Origin: Mycobacterium sp. Marseille-P9652
GTDB taxonomy: Bacteria > Actinomycetota > Actinomycetes > Mycobacteriales > Mycobacteriaceae
Reading direction: 5' to 3'
DNA: 61,990 bases
Assembly: GCF_902652685.1 (NCBI RefSeq)
Contig: NZ_CACRUY010000032.1
Coordinates: forward strand, 1 to 61,990
Made by a program: the position numbers and the translations under genes. Of the stretch, positions 1 through 8,455 are shown piece by piece. How positions within the stretch are numbered: position 1 is the first letter of the stretch; the number at the start of each line of letters is the position of its first letter. Below the pieces are notes generated by a model, which saw only the letters and a list, made by a program, of their open reading frames with translations, was not told the DNA's origin and did no database searches.

Positions 1-114
1 GCGCTGCCTCAAACGCCGCCTGGCGCGCGTCGTCTTCACCCGACTGCGAGCCGACCACCACCCCCACCCCGCACTGCAAACAGCTGCCTAAACCTGCTCC
101 TTGACATAGGAGCA
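1..114 (+). mobile_element. right end of an IS110-family insertion sequence (rest outside window)
   Basis: The first ~110 bases carry the last codons of an IS110-type transposase, followed by a short non-coding tail containing TTGACATAGGAG. Family members have a transposase gene that ends close to the right end and lack long terminal inverted repeats. The exact right boundary cannot be fixed here; 114 is a guess, because the next 14 bases (115-128) match a chromosomal repeat at 53402-53415. Most of the element lies left of the window. Confidence 0.6.
2..91 (+). CDS. C-terminal fragment of IS110-family transposase
   Basis: An open frame enters from the left edge and stops with TAA at 89-91, giving 29 residues. 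The piece contains the basic stretch CLKRRLARVVFTRLRAD, which resembles the C-terminal tail of IS110/IS116 transposases (DEDD-type RuvC-like N-terminus, serine-containing C-terminal domain). Neither catalytic domain is in the window, so it cannot be judged intact or broken. It faces recN tail to tail across 48 bases. The family call rests on this short tail and on the position of the stop near an apparent element end. Confidence 0.6.
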   Translation, partial: RCLKRRLARVVFTRLRADHHPHPALQTAA

Positions 115-139
115 ACGCACGCTCGCGGGGAACGCGAGC

Positions 140-1879
140 CTAGATCTTGTCGCTCTGGGCCGCGTCGAGCAGCTCGCGGGCATGGGCGCGGCCGGTGTCG
201 GAGTCGCCGAGGCCGGCCAGCATTCGCGCGAGCTCGGCGACGCGGTCGTCGTCGGTGACCCGCCGGACCACGCTGGTTCCCCTAGGTCCGACGCTGTGCA
301 CGACGAGATGCACGTCGGCGTACGCGGCGACCTGCGGCAGGTGCGTCACCACGATGACCTGGTGCGTGCGGGCCAGCCGCGCCAGCCGCCGTCCGATCTG
401 CACCGCCGCGCGGCCACCGACGCCGGCATCCACCTCGTCAAACACCATCGTGGTGCCGGCCGCCGAGGCCGCCAGCACCACCTCCAGGGCCAGCATCACC
501 CGCGACAGCTCGCCCCCGGACGCGCTCTTGGCCAGCGGCAGCACCGTCATCCCCCGGTGCGCGGCGAAGCCGAACTCGACCTGGTCGATCCCGTCCGCGC
601 CGGCGCGGACGAGCTCGCCCGACGGCAGCGCCAGGGCGGCCGGGTCGTCCCGGTCGGCCGCGGGGTCGGCGGCGACGTCGATGGTGAACTCGGCGTCGGC
701 CATCGCCAGGCCGGACAGCTCCGCGGTGACCTCCTTGGCCAACCGCTTGGCGGCCTTTCGGCGGGCTTTGCCGAGATCGGTTGCCGCTTCGGTCAATTCG
801 GCGGCCAACTCGTCGACGCGGCGCTCCAGTGCGGTGAGTGTCTCCTCGGACACGTCGAGTTGTGCCAGCCGTTGCCGAGACTCGCCGGCCCAGCGCAGCA
901 CCCCGTCGATGTCCGCGGCGTACTTGCGGGTCAGGCTCCGCAGTTCGGCCTGGCGGGCGAGCTTCGACTCCAGCGCGCTGGCGTCGGTCGGCAGTTCGTC
1001 GAGGAAACCGCCGAGTTCACGCGCCGCCTCGACGATGACGGTCAAAGTCTCGTCGAGTTGCGCGGCCAGGGACCGCAGGGCGGCGTCGTCCGTCGACTCC
1101 AGCGCCGCCCGGGCCCGCCCGACGCACTCGGCAGCACCGACGCCGTCCTCGGCCGACAGCGCCTCGCGCGCCGTGGCCGCGACCTCACGCAGCGTGTCCA
1201 GTTCCGAGAGCCGCACGATGTCGGCCACCAGCGCGTCGTCCTCGCCGGGCTGGGGGTCGACGGTGTCAATCTCGTTGAGCGCGAACTTGAGCCGGTCGGC
1301 CTCCTGGGCCAGCTCGCGGGTACGGTTGCGGCGGTCGACGAGGTCGCCGCGCGCCGACAGCCACGCGTCGCGCAGCTTGCGGTAGCGCTCCAGCGCCGGG
1401 CCCGTGCCGGCGAACCGGTCCAGCGCGCCGCGCTGCTCCTCGGGCCGCATCAACCGCAGCTGGTCGTTCTGCCCGTGCAGCGTGAGCAGCTCGGTGGTGA
1501 AGTCCCCCAGCGATTTCGCGGGCACGCTGCGGCCGCCGAGGTAGGCGCGGGAGGGGCCCTCGCGACTGACCGACCGCAACGCGATGACGCTGCCGTCCTC
1601 GTCGCGCTCGGCCCCGGACGCGTCCAGCATCCCGTCCAGACGCGCCGACGTGGCGTCGTCGAGATCGGTTGTGGTGAAACGGCCTTCGACGACGGCGCGG
1701 TCGGCGCCCGACCGCACCCGGGTGGCGTCGGCGCGCGCGCCGCCGAGCAGGTGCAGCCCCGTCACCACCATGGTCTTGCCGGTGCCGGTCTCGCCGGTGA
1801 GCACGGTGAGGCCACGGCCGAACTCCCCCACCGCGGCGCTGATCGCGCCGAGTGATTCGATGCGGATCTCGGTCAGCAT
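140..1879 (-). CDS. recN: DNA repair protein RecN
   Basis: A 579-aa SMC-like ATPase of double-strand-break repair, thought to organise broken ends for RecA-dependent recombination in the cytoplasm. Walker A is GETGTGKT (29-36), slightly different from the common GETGAGKS. The ABC signature ASGGELS lies near 453-459 and Walker B MVFDEVD near 478-484. The middle (about 160-370) is rich in Ala, Leu, Arg and Glu and fits the long antiparallel coiled coil. Length is normal for the family. It is the last gene of the minus-strand run NAD kinase-tlyA-recN, 25 bp after the NAD kinase stop, an order conserved in mycobacteria. Confidence 0.96.
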   Translation of the reverse strand: MLTEIRIESLGAISAAVGEFGRGLTVLTGETGTGKTMVVTGLHLLGGARADATRVRSGADRAVVEGRFTTTDLDDATSARLDGMLDASGAERDEDGSVIALRSVSREGPSRAYLGGRSVPAKSLGDFTTELLTLHGQNDQLRLMRPEEQRGALDRFAGTGPALERYRKLRDAWLSARGDLVDRRNRTRELAQEADRLKFALNEIDTVDPQPGEDDALVADIVRLSELDTLREVAATAREALSAEDGVGAAECVGRARAALESTDDAALRSLAAQLDETLTVIVEAARELGGFLDELPTDASALESKLARQAELRSLTRKYAADIDGVLRWAGESRQRLAQLDVSEETLTALERRVDELAAELTEAATDLGKARRKAAKRLAKEVTAELSGLAMADAEFTIDVAADPAADRDDPAALALPSGELVRAGADGIDQVEFGFAAHRGMTVLPLAKSASGGELSRVMLALEVVLAASAAGTTMVFDEVDAGVGGRAAVQIGRRLARLARTHQVIVVTHLPQVAAYADVHLVVHSVGPRGTSVVRRVTDDDRVAELARMLAGLGDSDTGRAHARELLDAAQSDKI

Positions 1880-1904
1880 GCAGTGAGCACCGTCGGCAGC
1901 GCCG

Positions 1905-2822
1905 TTACTTCCCGCGCCACCCGGTCACCGGCAACCGGAACTTGCGCACGAGGCGGTCGGTGAACGGGGCGCTGTCCAGGCGCGCCCATTTCACCGATGT
2001 GCCGCAACGCTTCACCTCGAGCCGGCCGCCCGCCGGGATCAGCATCTCGCGGCGGCCGTCACAGAACACCAGGGCGTCGTGCCCGTCGCCCTCGATCTCG
2101 ATCGCGATGGTCGCCTCGGGGCTGGTGACCATGGGCCGGCTGAACAACGCGTGAGCGTTGTTGGGCACCACCAGGATCGCCTCGAGATCGGGCCACAGCA
2201 CCGGACCGCCCGCGGAGAAGGCGTACGCGGTGGACCCGGTGGGCGTCGACACCAGCACCCCGTCGCAACCGAACGACGACACCGGCCGGCCCTCGATCTC
2301 CACGACCACGCCCAGCACGCCGAGGCGCGGGCCCTTCTCCAGGCTGGCCTCGTTGAGCGCCCAGCCGTGCCGGATCACCTTGCCACCCTGGTGGACCGAC
2401 ACGTCGAGCGTCAGGCGGTCCTCCACCCGGTAGTCCCGGGAGACCACGTGCTCCATCACCCGGTCGATAGCCTCGGCCTCGGCCTCGGCCAGGAAGCCGA
2501 TGCGGCCGAGGTTGACGCCCAGCACCGGAATGCCGACGTTGCGGGCCAATTCGGCCGCCCGCAGGAAGGTGCCGTCACCGCCGAGCACCAGCACGAGCTC
2601 ACAGCCTTCGGCGGCCATTGGGTCGGCGTCCACCACGTCGATCTCGACGCCCATGTCCCGCATGTCACCGGGCGACACGTGCAGCGGGCCTCGGTCGACC
2701 GCCTCGGCGGAGAGCACCCGCAGCCCGATTCCGTTGTCGCCCAATACTTTCTGCACCCGGCGCGCGGTCTCGGCGACCTCGTCGCGGCCGGTGTGCACCA
2801 CCATCAACACGGTGCGGGTCAT
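1905..2822 (-). CDS. ppnK: NAD kinase
   Basis: A 305-aa cytoplasmic NAD kinase that phosphorylates NAD(+) to NADP(+) with ATP or polyphosphate. The hallmark GGDGT motif is at 81-85, in the context [11 protein letters not shown], followed by NLGRIGFL at 104-111. The downstream NAD-binding block [15 protein letters not shown] is also present. The ATG overlaps the tlyA stop by 4 nt (ATGA at 2819-2822), which implies translational coupling. The gene sits between tlyA and recN as in M. tuberculosis (Rv1695). Confidence 0.96.
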   Translation of the reverse strand: MTRTVLMVVHTGRDEVAETARRVQKVLGDNGIGLRVLSAEAVDRGPLHVSPGDMRDMGVEIDVVDADPMAAEGCELVLVLGGDGTFLRAAELARNVGIPVLGVNLGRIGFLAEAEAEAIDRVMEHVVSRDYRVEDRLTLDVSVHQGGKVIRHGWALNEASLEKGPRLGVLGVVVEIEGRPVSSFGCDGVLVSTPTGSTAYAFSAGGPVLWPDLEAILVVPNNAHALFSRPMVTSPEATIAIEIEGDGHDALVFCDGRREMLIPAGGRLEVKRCGTSVKWARLDSAPFTDRLVRKFRLPVTGWRGK

Positions 2823-3628
2823 GAGGGGCCCTCCACTACCGCACGACGCACCGCGTCCTCCAGCCCCTCATCCGACAGCCCCCGATCCGTCTCGGCGCGC
2901 AACCACAGGAAGTATTCGACATTGCCCGACGGCCCCGGCAGCGGGCTGGGGGTGACGCCCACGGTGTGCCAGCCCAGGTCCCGCGCGCACCGCGCCACGC
3001 TCAGCACCGCCCCGGCGCGCAGCCCGTCGTCGCGGACCACGCCGCCGGCGCCCACCTGGCCCTTGCCCACCTCGAACTGCGGCTTCACCATGGGCACGAT
3101 ATCCGCGGCGGGCCAAGCGCATCCAATCAGCGCGGGCAGCACGGTCGTCAGCGAGATGAACGACAGGTCGGCCACGATCAGGTCGACTTTGCCGCCGATC
3201 GCCTCGGGCGTCAGGTGGCGGGCGTTGGTCCGCTCGACGACGACCACCCGCGGGTCGCTGCGCAGCGACCAGGCCAGCTGGCCATAGCCGACGTCGGCGG
3301 CCACCACCTCGGCGGCACCCCGGTCCAGCAGGACCTCGGTGAAGCCGCCGGTCGACGCGCCGGCGTCGAGGCAGCGACGGCCGGCGACCGGGATTTCGAA
3401 CGCGTCCAACGCGCCGATGAGCTTGTGCGCGCCGCGTGACACCCATCCTCGTTCCGCCTCGGCGGCGACGGTCAGGGCCGCGGTCGCGGCGACGGCGGTG
3501 CCCGGCTTCACCGCGGGCATGCCGTCGATGCGCACCTTGCCGGCGCCGATCAGCTCCGCGGCCTGCTGGCGAGAGCGGGCGAGCCCGCGCCGAACCAGCT
3601 CGGCGTCGATGCGGGCGCGGCGTGCCAT
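2819..3628 (-). CDS. tlyA: 16S/23S rRNA 2'-O-methyltransferase TlyA
   Basis: A 269-aa rRNA methyltransferase that 2'-O-methylates C1409 of 16S and C1920 of 23S rRNA; its loss gives capreomycin/viomycin resistance in mycobacteria. The N-terminal ~60 residues form an S4-type RNA-binding domain. The Rossmann fold carries the SAM loop DAGASTGGF (88-96). The family's proposed catalytic tetrad is intact at the positions known for M. tuberculosis TlyA: Lys69, Asp154, Lys182 and Glu238. Older annotation calls it a haemolysin, which is misleading. The predicted phenotype is susceptible, since nothing appears broken. Confidence 0.96.
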   Translation of the reverse strand: MARRARIDAELVRRGLARSRQQAAELIGAGKVRIDGMPAVKPGTAVAATAALTVAAEAERGWVSRGAHKLIGALDAFEIPVAGRRCLDAGASTGGFTEVLLDRGAAEVVAADVGYGQLAWSLRSDPRVVVVERTNARHLTPEAIGGKVDLIVADLSFISLTTVLPALIGCAWPAADIVPMVKPQFEVGKGQVGAGGVVRDDGLRAGAVLSVARCARDLGWHTVGVTPSPLPGPSGNVEYFLWLRAETDRGLSDEGLEDAVRRAVVEGPS

Positions 3629-3636
3629 GCGCGCAC

Positions 3637-3822
3637 TCAGCCCTTCTCCGCCGACTCCAGCGCGCGCAGCAGCATGTCGTGCGCCTCCGACAGGCGCCGC
3701 GCGATCTCCTCGAGGTCGGCGAGCGACGGCCCGTCCTCGGCACTCTGCGGGTTCGCGAGGTCCGGCAGCTGGGCGACCAGGGCGTCGATGTCAGCGCGAA
3801 GCTGATCGGGATCGATAGTCAT
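3637..3822 (-). CDS. small conserved mycobacterial protein (Rv1693-like)
   Basis: A 61-aa acidic protein with ATG at 3822, lying 8 bp before tlyA and 12 bp after the HAD phosphatase gene, all on one strand. It is predicted to be largely helical (LADLEEIARRLSEAHDMLLR) with no signal peptide, membrane segment or metal motif. Size and position match Rv1693. No function is known to me. Location in a tight run of co-directional genes argues that it is truly expressed. Confidence 0.8.
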   Translation of the reverse strand: MTIDPDQLRADIDALVAQLPDLANPQSAEDGPSLADLEEIARRLSEAHDMLLRALESAEKG

Positions 3823-3834
3823 TGCGCTCCTACG

Positions 3835-4839
3835 CTAGTCCAGGGACCAGCGCCGCAGGGCGTCGCGGGCCCGGTCGTCGGCGGCCTCGATGCGCGACGG
3901 CCGCCCGTCGGAATTCCACACCGCACCGGCGACGGCGCGAACGATCGACAGCCCGTCCCCACTGCCGGCTCCCTCCGCGCCGTTGGCGCCCACCTTCACC
4001 GCCTCGCCGTCGACCTCGACGCGCCAGTCCGGCTGCGGCCCGACCGCCAGCTGGTCACCGTTGCGGTGCAGCGAGCGCAGGTCCTCGCCGATGTACGTGG
4101 GCCGGTGGACCGGTTCGGCGTAGACGGCCTCCCGGGCGGTGCTGACCCCGGTGAGCACCATCAGGCTGGGCAGCTTGGCGGCGTTTGCGCCCTCGATGTC
4201 GGTGTCCAACCGGTCGCCGACCACCAGGGGCGCGCGGAAATCGCCGCGGGCGACCGCGTCGTTCAGTAGCTGCGGGGCGGGCTTCCCTGCGACCTTGGGC
4301 TCGGCGCCGGTGGCGGCACGCAGCGCGGCCACCATGGAGCCGTTGCCCGGCAGCAGGCCGCGCTCGGTGGGCAGCGTGGGGTCGATGTTGGCCGCCACCC
4401 ACAGCGCGCCGGACCGGATGGCCAGCGCGGCCTCCGCGAGGTCCGGCCAGGCGATGGTCGTGGACAGGCCCTGCACGACCGCGACGGGCTCCTCGTCGAA
4501 CCGGCGCACCGGCCGCAACCCGACGGCGGCGACCTCGTTGGCCAGCGCCTGGGTGCCGACGATGAGCACCCGCGAGCCGGCCGGGATCAACGAGGCCAGC
4601 AGGTGCGCCGCGCTCTGGGCGCTGGTGACGACGTCGTCGCCGGACGCGGTGAAGCCGAGGTCGCGCAGGTGCGCCGCGACCTCCTCCGCGCTGCGGGAGG
4701 CGTTGTTGGTGACGAAGAGCTTGCGGCTGCCCACCTCGTCCAGCGACCGCACCGCGTCGTGCGTCGGGCGGGCGCCGCGAAACACCGTGCCGTCGAGGTC
4801 GATCAGCAGGCAGTCGTATTGCTGCGCAAGGCTTTTCAC
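3835..4839 (-). CDS. HAD-superfamily (IIA) phosphatase, glycerol-3-phosphate phosphatase-like
   Basis: A 334-aa cytoplasmic HAD hydrolase. Motif I is DLDGT at 14-18 (nucleophile Asp14, acid/base Asp16). The FVTNNAS block is motif II and VGDRLDTDI is motif IV. The IIA cap is typical of NagD/pyridoxal- or glycerol-phosphate phosphatases. It corresponds by position to Rv1692, reported as a glycerol-3-phosphate phosphatase in phospholipid polar-head recycling; the substrate here is inferred. The start codon is GTG (4839), one base after the stop of the TPR gene, so the two are probably coupled. Confidence 0.88.
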   Translation of the reverse strand: MKSLAQQYDCLLIDLDGTVFRGARPTHDAVRSLDEVGSRKLFVTNNASRSAEEVAAHLRDLGFTASGDDVVTSAQSAAHLLASLIPAGSRVLIVGTQALANEVAAVGLRPVRRFDEEPVAVVQGLSTTIAWPDLAEAALAIRSGALWVAANIDPTLPTERGLLPGNGSMVAALRAATGAEPKVAGKPAPQLLNDAVARGDFRAPLVVGDRLDTDIEGANAAKLPSLMVLTGVSTAREAVYAEPVHRPTYIGEDLRSLHRNGDQLAVGPQPDWRVEVDGEAVKVGANGAEGAGSGDGLSIVRAVAGAVWNSDGRPSRIEAADDRARDALRRWSLD

Positions 4840-4840
4840 G

Positions 4841-5692
4841 TCACGCCAGCTCGCTCACGCGGTCCTCGGCATCGGTGACGCCGTCCACGTCGGCGGCCGC
4901 CGAGTGCAGAAACCATTGCAGCGCTTCGTCTTTGCGGCCGAGCGCCAGCAGCGTGTCGGCGTAGGCGTAGAACAGCCGGGCCGCCGTCACGCCCGTGCGG
5001 CCGGGGTCCAGCTGCGGCGTGGAGAGCACGGTCAGGGCCTGCTCGAGTTGGCCGAGGTCGGCGCGAGCGCCCGCGGCCACGATACGCAACTCGTCGGCGT
5101 CGTCGCCCTCCAGCTGGGCCGCCTCGGGCCCGCGGGCCAGCTCGATCGCGCGTTCCGGACGGCCAAGGCCGCGTTCGCAATCCGCGATCAGCGCGAGCAG
5201 CGACGACTTGCTGCCCATCCTGCGGGCGGCCCTCAGCTCGGCCAGCGCCTGCGCCCAGTCGCCGCAGCGGTAGGCGGCGATTCCGACCGCCTCCCGCACG
5301 GCGGCGATCCTGCTGGAACGGGCCCGAGCCGCGCGGGCGTGGTCCAGGGCGGCCTCGGGATCCTCGTCGAGCAGATCGCCGGCGGCGACCAGGTGGCGCG
5401 CCACTGCGTCGGCCGTGGCGCGGTCCAGGGTGCTGAGCTCCCGACGAATCTCGGGCGCCAGTTGTCGGGCCTCCACGTCGGGCGGGATCGCCGGCGCATT
5501 GGGCGGATTGGGCGCCTCGTGCTGAGCGCGCTGGCCGTTACCGCCGCCCCTCGGCGGAGCCGAGCGGGCGCGCCCGGGTCCCGACCACTTGCCGGAGCCC
5601 GGCCGCGGCCGTCGTTCACCGCCGCGCCCCTGCCTGTCGTCGACCACGCTGCCGAGGATACGGGCTCGCATGGACCCGGTGGACGGCGTCAT
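4841..5692 (-). CDS. TPR-repeat protein (Rv1691-like)
   Basis: A 283-aa protein. The first ~85 residues are disordered, rich in Arg, Gly and Pro. The rest is Ala/Leu/Arg-rich paired helices typical of tetratricopeptide repeats, for example the repeat around AAYRCGDWAQALAEL. No signal peptide or catalytic motif is seen. It is probably a protein-interaction scaffold. ATG 5692 gives the longest form; ATG 5671 (residue 8) is an alternative. It heads the run leading to the phosphatase, tlyA and recN, matching Rv1691. Function unknown. Confidence 0.82.
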   Translation of the reverse strand: MTPSTGSMRARILGSVVDDRQGRGGERRPRPGSGKWSGPGRARSAPPRGGGNGQRAQHEAPNPPNAPAIPPDVEARQLAPEIRRELSTLDRATADAVARHLVAAGDLLDEDPEAALDHARAARARSSRIAAVREAVGIAAYRCGDWAQALAELRAARRMGSKSSLLALIADCERGLGRPERAIELARGPEAAQLEGDDADELRIVAAGARADLGQLEQALTVLSTPQLDPGRTGVTAARLFYAYADTLLALGRKDEALQWFLHSAAADVDGVTDAEDRVSELA

Positions 5693-5734
5693 CGGCCAAG
5701 GGCCGTTCCGGCTAGTCGACGATGATTCCGCCGG

Positions 5735-6460
5735 TCACTTCCCGACCGGCTGCGCATGAAGGACCCCCGCGTACTGGCGCTCGATCGCCTTGGCCGCCCC
5801 GGTGCGCCACGTGTGCGCCACCGACTCGGACATCGGGTCGGGGAAGATGTCGTCCGCCCCGTGCTCGACTCCGTCGAAGATGGCTCGCGCCACCGAACCC
5901 GGTGCGGACTTCGGGATGTCAAGGCCTGCCGTCATGTCGGTGTCCACCGGGCCGGTCAGTACGGCATGTACGCGAACGCCTCGACCGGCGAGCAGTGCGC
6001 GCAGCGATTGCGTGAGGTTGAACGCGGCCGCCTTGGAGATCGAGTAGGCCGGGATGAGCGGCAACGGGGCCAAGGCGTTGACGGAGAGGTTGTTGACGAT
6101 GGCTCCTCTGGAGCGAGCCAGCAGGGGCAGGAATGCGGAAGCGACGTCGTACGTGCCGAACAGGTTGACGGCGAGGTGCTTTTCGAGCACGGAGCGGTCG
6201 CTCAGGTCGTCGTAGAGCGCCACGCCGGCGTTGTTGATGAGGATGTCCAGAGATCCCACTCGTTCGACGGCGGCGCGAATCTGTGCGGCGTCGGTGACGT
6301 CGAGGAGCAGGGGCGTGACGCGCTCATCGGGGTGCGCCACGGGCCGGCGCATCGCGGCGTAGACCCGTCGCGCGCCTCTCGTCAAAGCTTCGTCGACCAG
6401 CGCCTGTCCGATTCCTCGGTTGGCCCCCGTGATCAGAACGGTCTTGTCGGCAATCGTCAT
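5735..6460 (-). CDS. short-chain dehydrogenase/reductase
   Basis: A 241-aa classical SDR. The nucleotide loop is TGANRGIG (residues 11-18), NNAG is at 76-79, and the catalytic Ser126, Tyr139 and Lys143 are in place (Y-S-I-S-K). The fold is cytoplasmic and NAD(P)(H)-dependent; the substrate is unknown. Two ATG codons sit back to back (6463 and 6460). The GAGGAGGA ribosome site touches the first and is 4 nt from the second, so the second is chosen. The gene is not part of the M. tuberculosis order here. It lies downstream of an XRE/MmyB-type regulator on the same strand, separated by a hairpin. Confidence 0.9.
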   Translation of the reverse strand: MTIADKTVLITGANRGIGQALVDEALTRGARRVYAAMRRPVAHPDERVTPLLLDVTDAAQIRAAVERVGSLDILINNAGVALYDDLSDRSVLEKHLAVNLFGTYDVASAFLPLLARSRGAIVNNLSVNALAPLPLIPAYSISKAAAFNLTQSLRALLAGRGVRVHAVLTGPVDTDMTAGLDIPKSAPGSVARAIFDGVEHGADDIFPDPMSESVAHTWRTGAAKAIERQYAGVLHAQPVGK

Positions 6461-6525
6461 CATTCCTCCTCAGCGGTAAATCGATAGCTGTCGAAGGTGT
6501 AGAGACGGCAACGCCGCGAAATTAA

Positions 6526-6540
6526 GCGCCCGTTGGGCGC
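6526..6540 (-). terminator. hairpin, possible terminator between XRE regulator and SDR
   Basis: GCGCCC and GGGCGC form a perfect 6-bp stem with a 3-nt loop. On the minus strand it is followed by TTAATTT, the only T-rich run nearby. It lies about 90 bases after the regulator stop and 65 bases before the SDR start, so it could end the regulator transcript. The remainder of 6464-6631 shows nothing else. Confidence 0.4.
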
Positions 6541-6631
6541 CCAGTTCACGGCCACGCTGCCGGGCTCTACGTCCGCACCGTCACCGGCGGCCTCACCTGG
6601 CCATGACCCCTATCGCTGCCCGAATGAACAA

Positions 6632-7420
6632 TCAACGCACGCCGGCGTGGCGGCGGGCGAGAATCGCGGCGGTCTGCGAGTCGGCGGGCAAGAACGCTTC
6701 CAGGCGCAGCTCCGACACGTTGACGTCGAGCGCCGTGACGAACGTCGCGATCGTTGCGACCAGCCGCACGTCACCGTCGGGACAGCGCAGGTGTAACGGC
6801 ACCGCGAAGCCCACGGATTCGACGGGCCCGGCGCCGGGTGCCGGCACTCCGTATCCCTCGAGTTCCTCGATCAGCGCCTCGATGCGCGGGTGCGGGCCAC
6901 GGTCGCGCAAGCCGTGCAGGATGTGGCGCCGCCAGTCATCGAGATTGACGATGCGCGCCGCCATGCCGTCGGGATGCAGCGCGACGCGCAGCACGTTGAC
7001 CGGCGCCTCCAGCAGCCACCCGGCCACCCCGTCGGTCAGCAACCCCAACGCGCTGTTGGCGGCGACCAGCTCACCGAAGCCGTCCATGACCATTGCCGGA
7101 TATGGCAAATGGCCGTCGAGGACATGCTGCAAGGCTTCGCGCACGGGTTGCAGCAGCGGCGCGTCCGGCGGTGACTCCGGATGCGCGGGCGCGAACCCCG
7201 CCGCCGTCAGCAGCGCGTTGCGCTGCCGCGGCGTCAGCTCGAGCGAGTCGGCCAGCCGGCTCACGATGTCGCGGCCGGGCGCCGACCGGCCCTGCTCGAG
7301 AAAACTCAGGTGTCGCTGCGTGGTGCCGGCGTCGTTGGCGAGGTCAACCTGGCTGAGCCGGCGCCGATTGCGCCATTCGCGCAGCGCGGCGCCGAAGTCG
7401 GCCTGCATGGCAACGGACAT
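6632..7420 (-). CDS. XRE-family regulator with MmyB-like ligand-binding domain
   Basis: A 262-aa DNA-binding protein. An XRE helix-turn-helix occupies about 8-65 (RRLSQVDLANDAGTTQRHLS). A C-terminal MltR/MmyB-type domain (about 95-260) follows, with the usual PYPAMVMDGFGELVAANSA. In Streptomyces and relatives such regulators sit beside redox genes and may sense a small hydrophobic ligand. The start at 7420 is chosen because an earlier in-frame start would run into the LLM gene; ATG 7408 is an alternative. It is divergent from the F420-type oxidoreductase, and a near-perfect palindrome lies between them. Confidence 0.88.
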   Translation of the reverse strand: MSVAMQADFGAALREWRNRRRLSQVDLANDAGTTQRHLSFLEQGRSAPGRDIVSRLADSLELTPRQRNALLTAAGFAPAHPESPPDAPLLQPVREALQHVLDGHLPYPAMVMDGFGELVAANSALGLLTDGVAGWLLEAPVNVLRVALHPDGMAARIVNLDDWRRHILHGLRDRGPHPRIEALIEELEGYGVPAPGAGPVESVGFAVPLHLRCPDGDVRLVATIATFVTALDVNVSELRLEAFLPADSQTAAILARRHAGVR

Positions 7421-7454
7421 GAATACAGTCAACCCATCCCCGACGCTGGGCGCT

Positions 7455-7470
7455 ATTCCTTGCAGGGAAT
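7455..7470. promoter_or_regulatory. 16-bp palindrome, candidate operator of the XRE regulator
   Basis: ATTCC-N6-GGAAT with a TGCA core: 14 of 16 positions are symmetric. It lies in the 84-bp divergent gap, 35 bp from the regulator start and 35 bp from the oxidoreductase start. That midpoint position suits a site controlling both genes. Identity as the operator is inference. Confidence 0.5.
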
Positions 7471-7504
7471 TGCCGCCCACCCGTGCGGGCGACACGATCG
7501 CGGT

Positions 7505-8455
7505 ATGACTGAGACGATCCACCTCGGTGTCATGCCGCCCCTGGCTGCCGAGCACTGGGCCGGTGCCGACCTGCGCCGGCTTGTCGACTTCGCCCGCACG
7601 ATCGAGGATCTGGGCTTCGACTCGGTGTGGGCGAACGACTCGCTGGTGCGGCCCCGCATCGAAGCACTGACATTCTTGTCGGCAGCCGCCGCGGTCACCG
7701 ACCAGATCACCCTGGGGACCGCCGCCCTGCAAACCGTGCTACGCCGACCGGTGCAGACCGCGCAGGTTCTGGCCTCCATCGACCAACTGTCGCAGGGGCG
7801 ATTGGCCGTGGCGGTCGGCGCCGGATTTCCGGGATTGTCAGAGGTGGAATACGCCGCCTCCGGGGTACCGTGGGCGCGACGGTTCGCGCGGCTCGACGAT
7901 ACCGTCGCACTGTGGCGCCAACTCTGGAACACCAAGGATCCCAGCTCGTTTCACGGGTCCGTGTTGCATCTTGACGATATCCCCGCCGGCATCAGGCCAT
8001 ACAACGCCGCCGGCCCGCCAGTATGGCTGGCCGGCGACACCCCCGGCGCTCGGGCACGAACCGGCCGGATGTACGACGGGTGGCTCCCGTATCCACCCGC
8101 CCCGGAAAGTTATCGGTCGGGTCTGCGCGAGGTGCGCGCCGCCGCCGAGGGCTCCGGCCGCGGTGCCGACGCCGTCACGCCAGGCTTGTTCGTCACCGTG
8201 CTCATCACGGAAGATGCCGACGGCGGCCGGGCCGCGCTGGACCACTTCGCCACCGCCACATATGGATTCGGCATCGACATCGTCGAGCAGATCCAGACCT
8301 TCGCCGCGGGGACACCCGACGCCGTCGCCGCGCGGCTCGCGAGTTTCATCGAGGCCGGAGCTCGCCACCTGGTCTGCCGCCCGGGTGTTCTCGGTCCCGA
8401 CGGGTTCGTCGAGCAGCTGCACCGGCTGCGGGCCGTCAAGGAGGCGCTGCGATGA
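7505..8455 (+). CDS. LLM-class (luciferase-like) flavin/F420-dependent oxidoreductase
   Basis: A 316-aa TIM-barrel enzyme of the luciferase-like family. The N-terminal strand (IHLGVMPP), the ARTIEDLGFDSVWANDS block, ITLGTAALQ, LDQLS-type helix (IDQLSQGRLAVAVGAGF) and PPVWLAGDTP follow the usual order. In mycobacteria most members use F420 rather than FMN; the sequence alone does not settle this. ATG 7505 is chosen from homology-like onset; earlier in-frame codons would overlap the regulator. The stop overlaps the next start by 4 nt (ATGA), so it is an operon with the DinB-like gene. Confidence 0.88.
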   Translation: MTETIHLGVMPPLAAEHWAGADLRRLVDFARTIEDLGFDSVWANDSLVRPRIEALTFLSAAAAVTDQITLGTAALQTVLRRPVQTAQVLASIDQLSQGRLAVAVGAGFPGLSEVEYAASGVPWARRFARLDDTVALWRQLWNTKDPSSFHGSVLHLDDIPAGIRPYNAAGPPVWLAGDTPGARARTGRMYDGWLPYPPAPESYRSGLREVRAAAEGSGRGADAVTPGLFVTVLITEDADGGRAALDHFATATYGFGIDIVEQIQTFAAGTPDAVAARLASFIEAGARHLVCRPGVLGPDGFVEQLHRLRAVKEALR

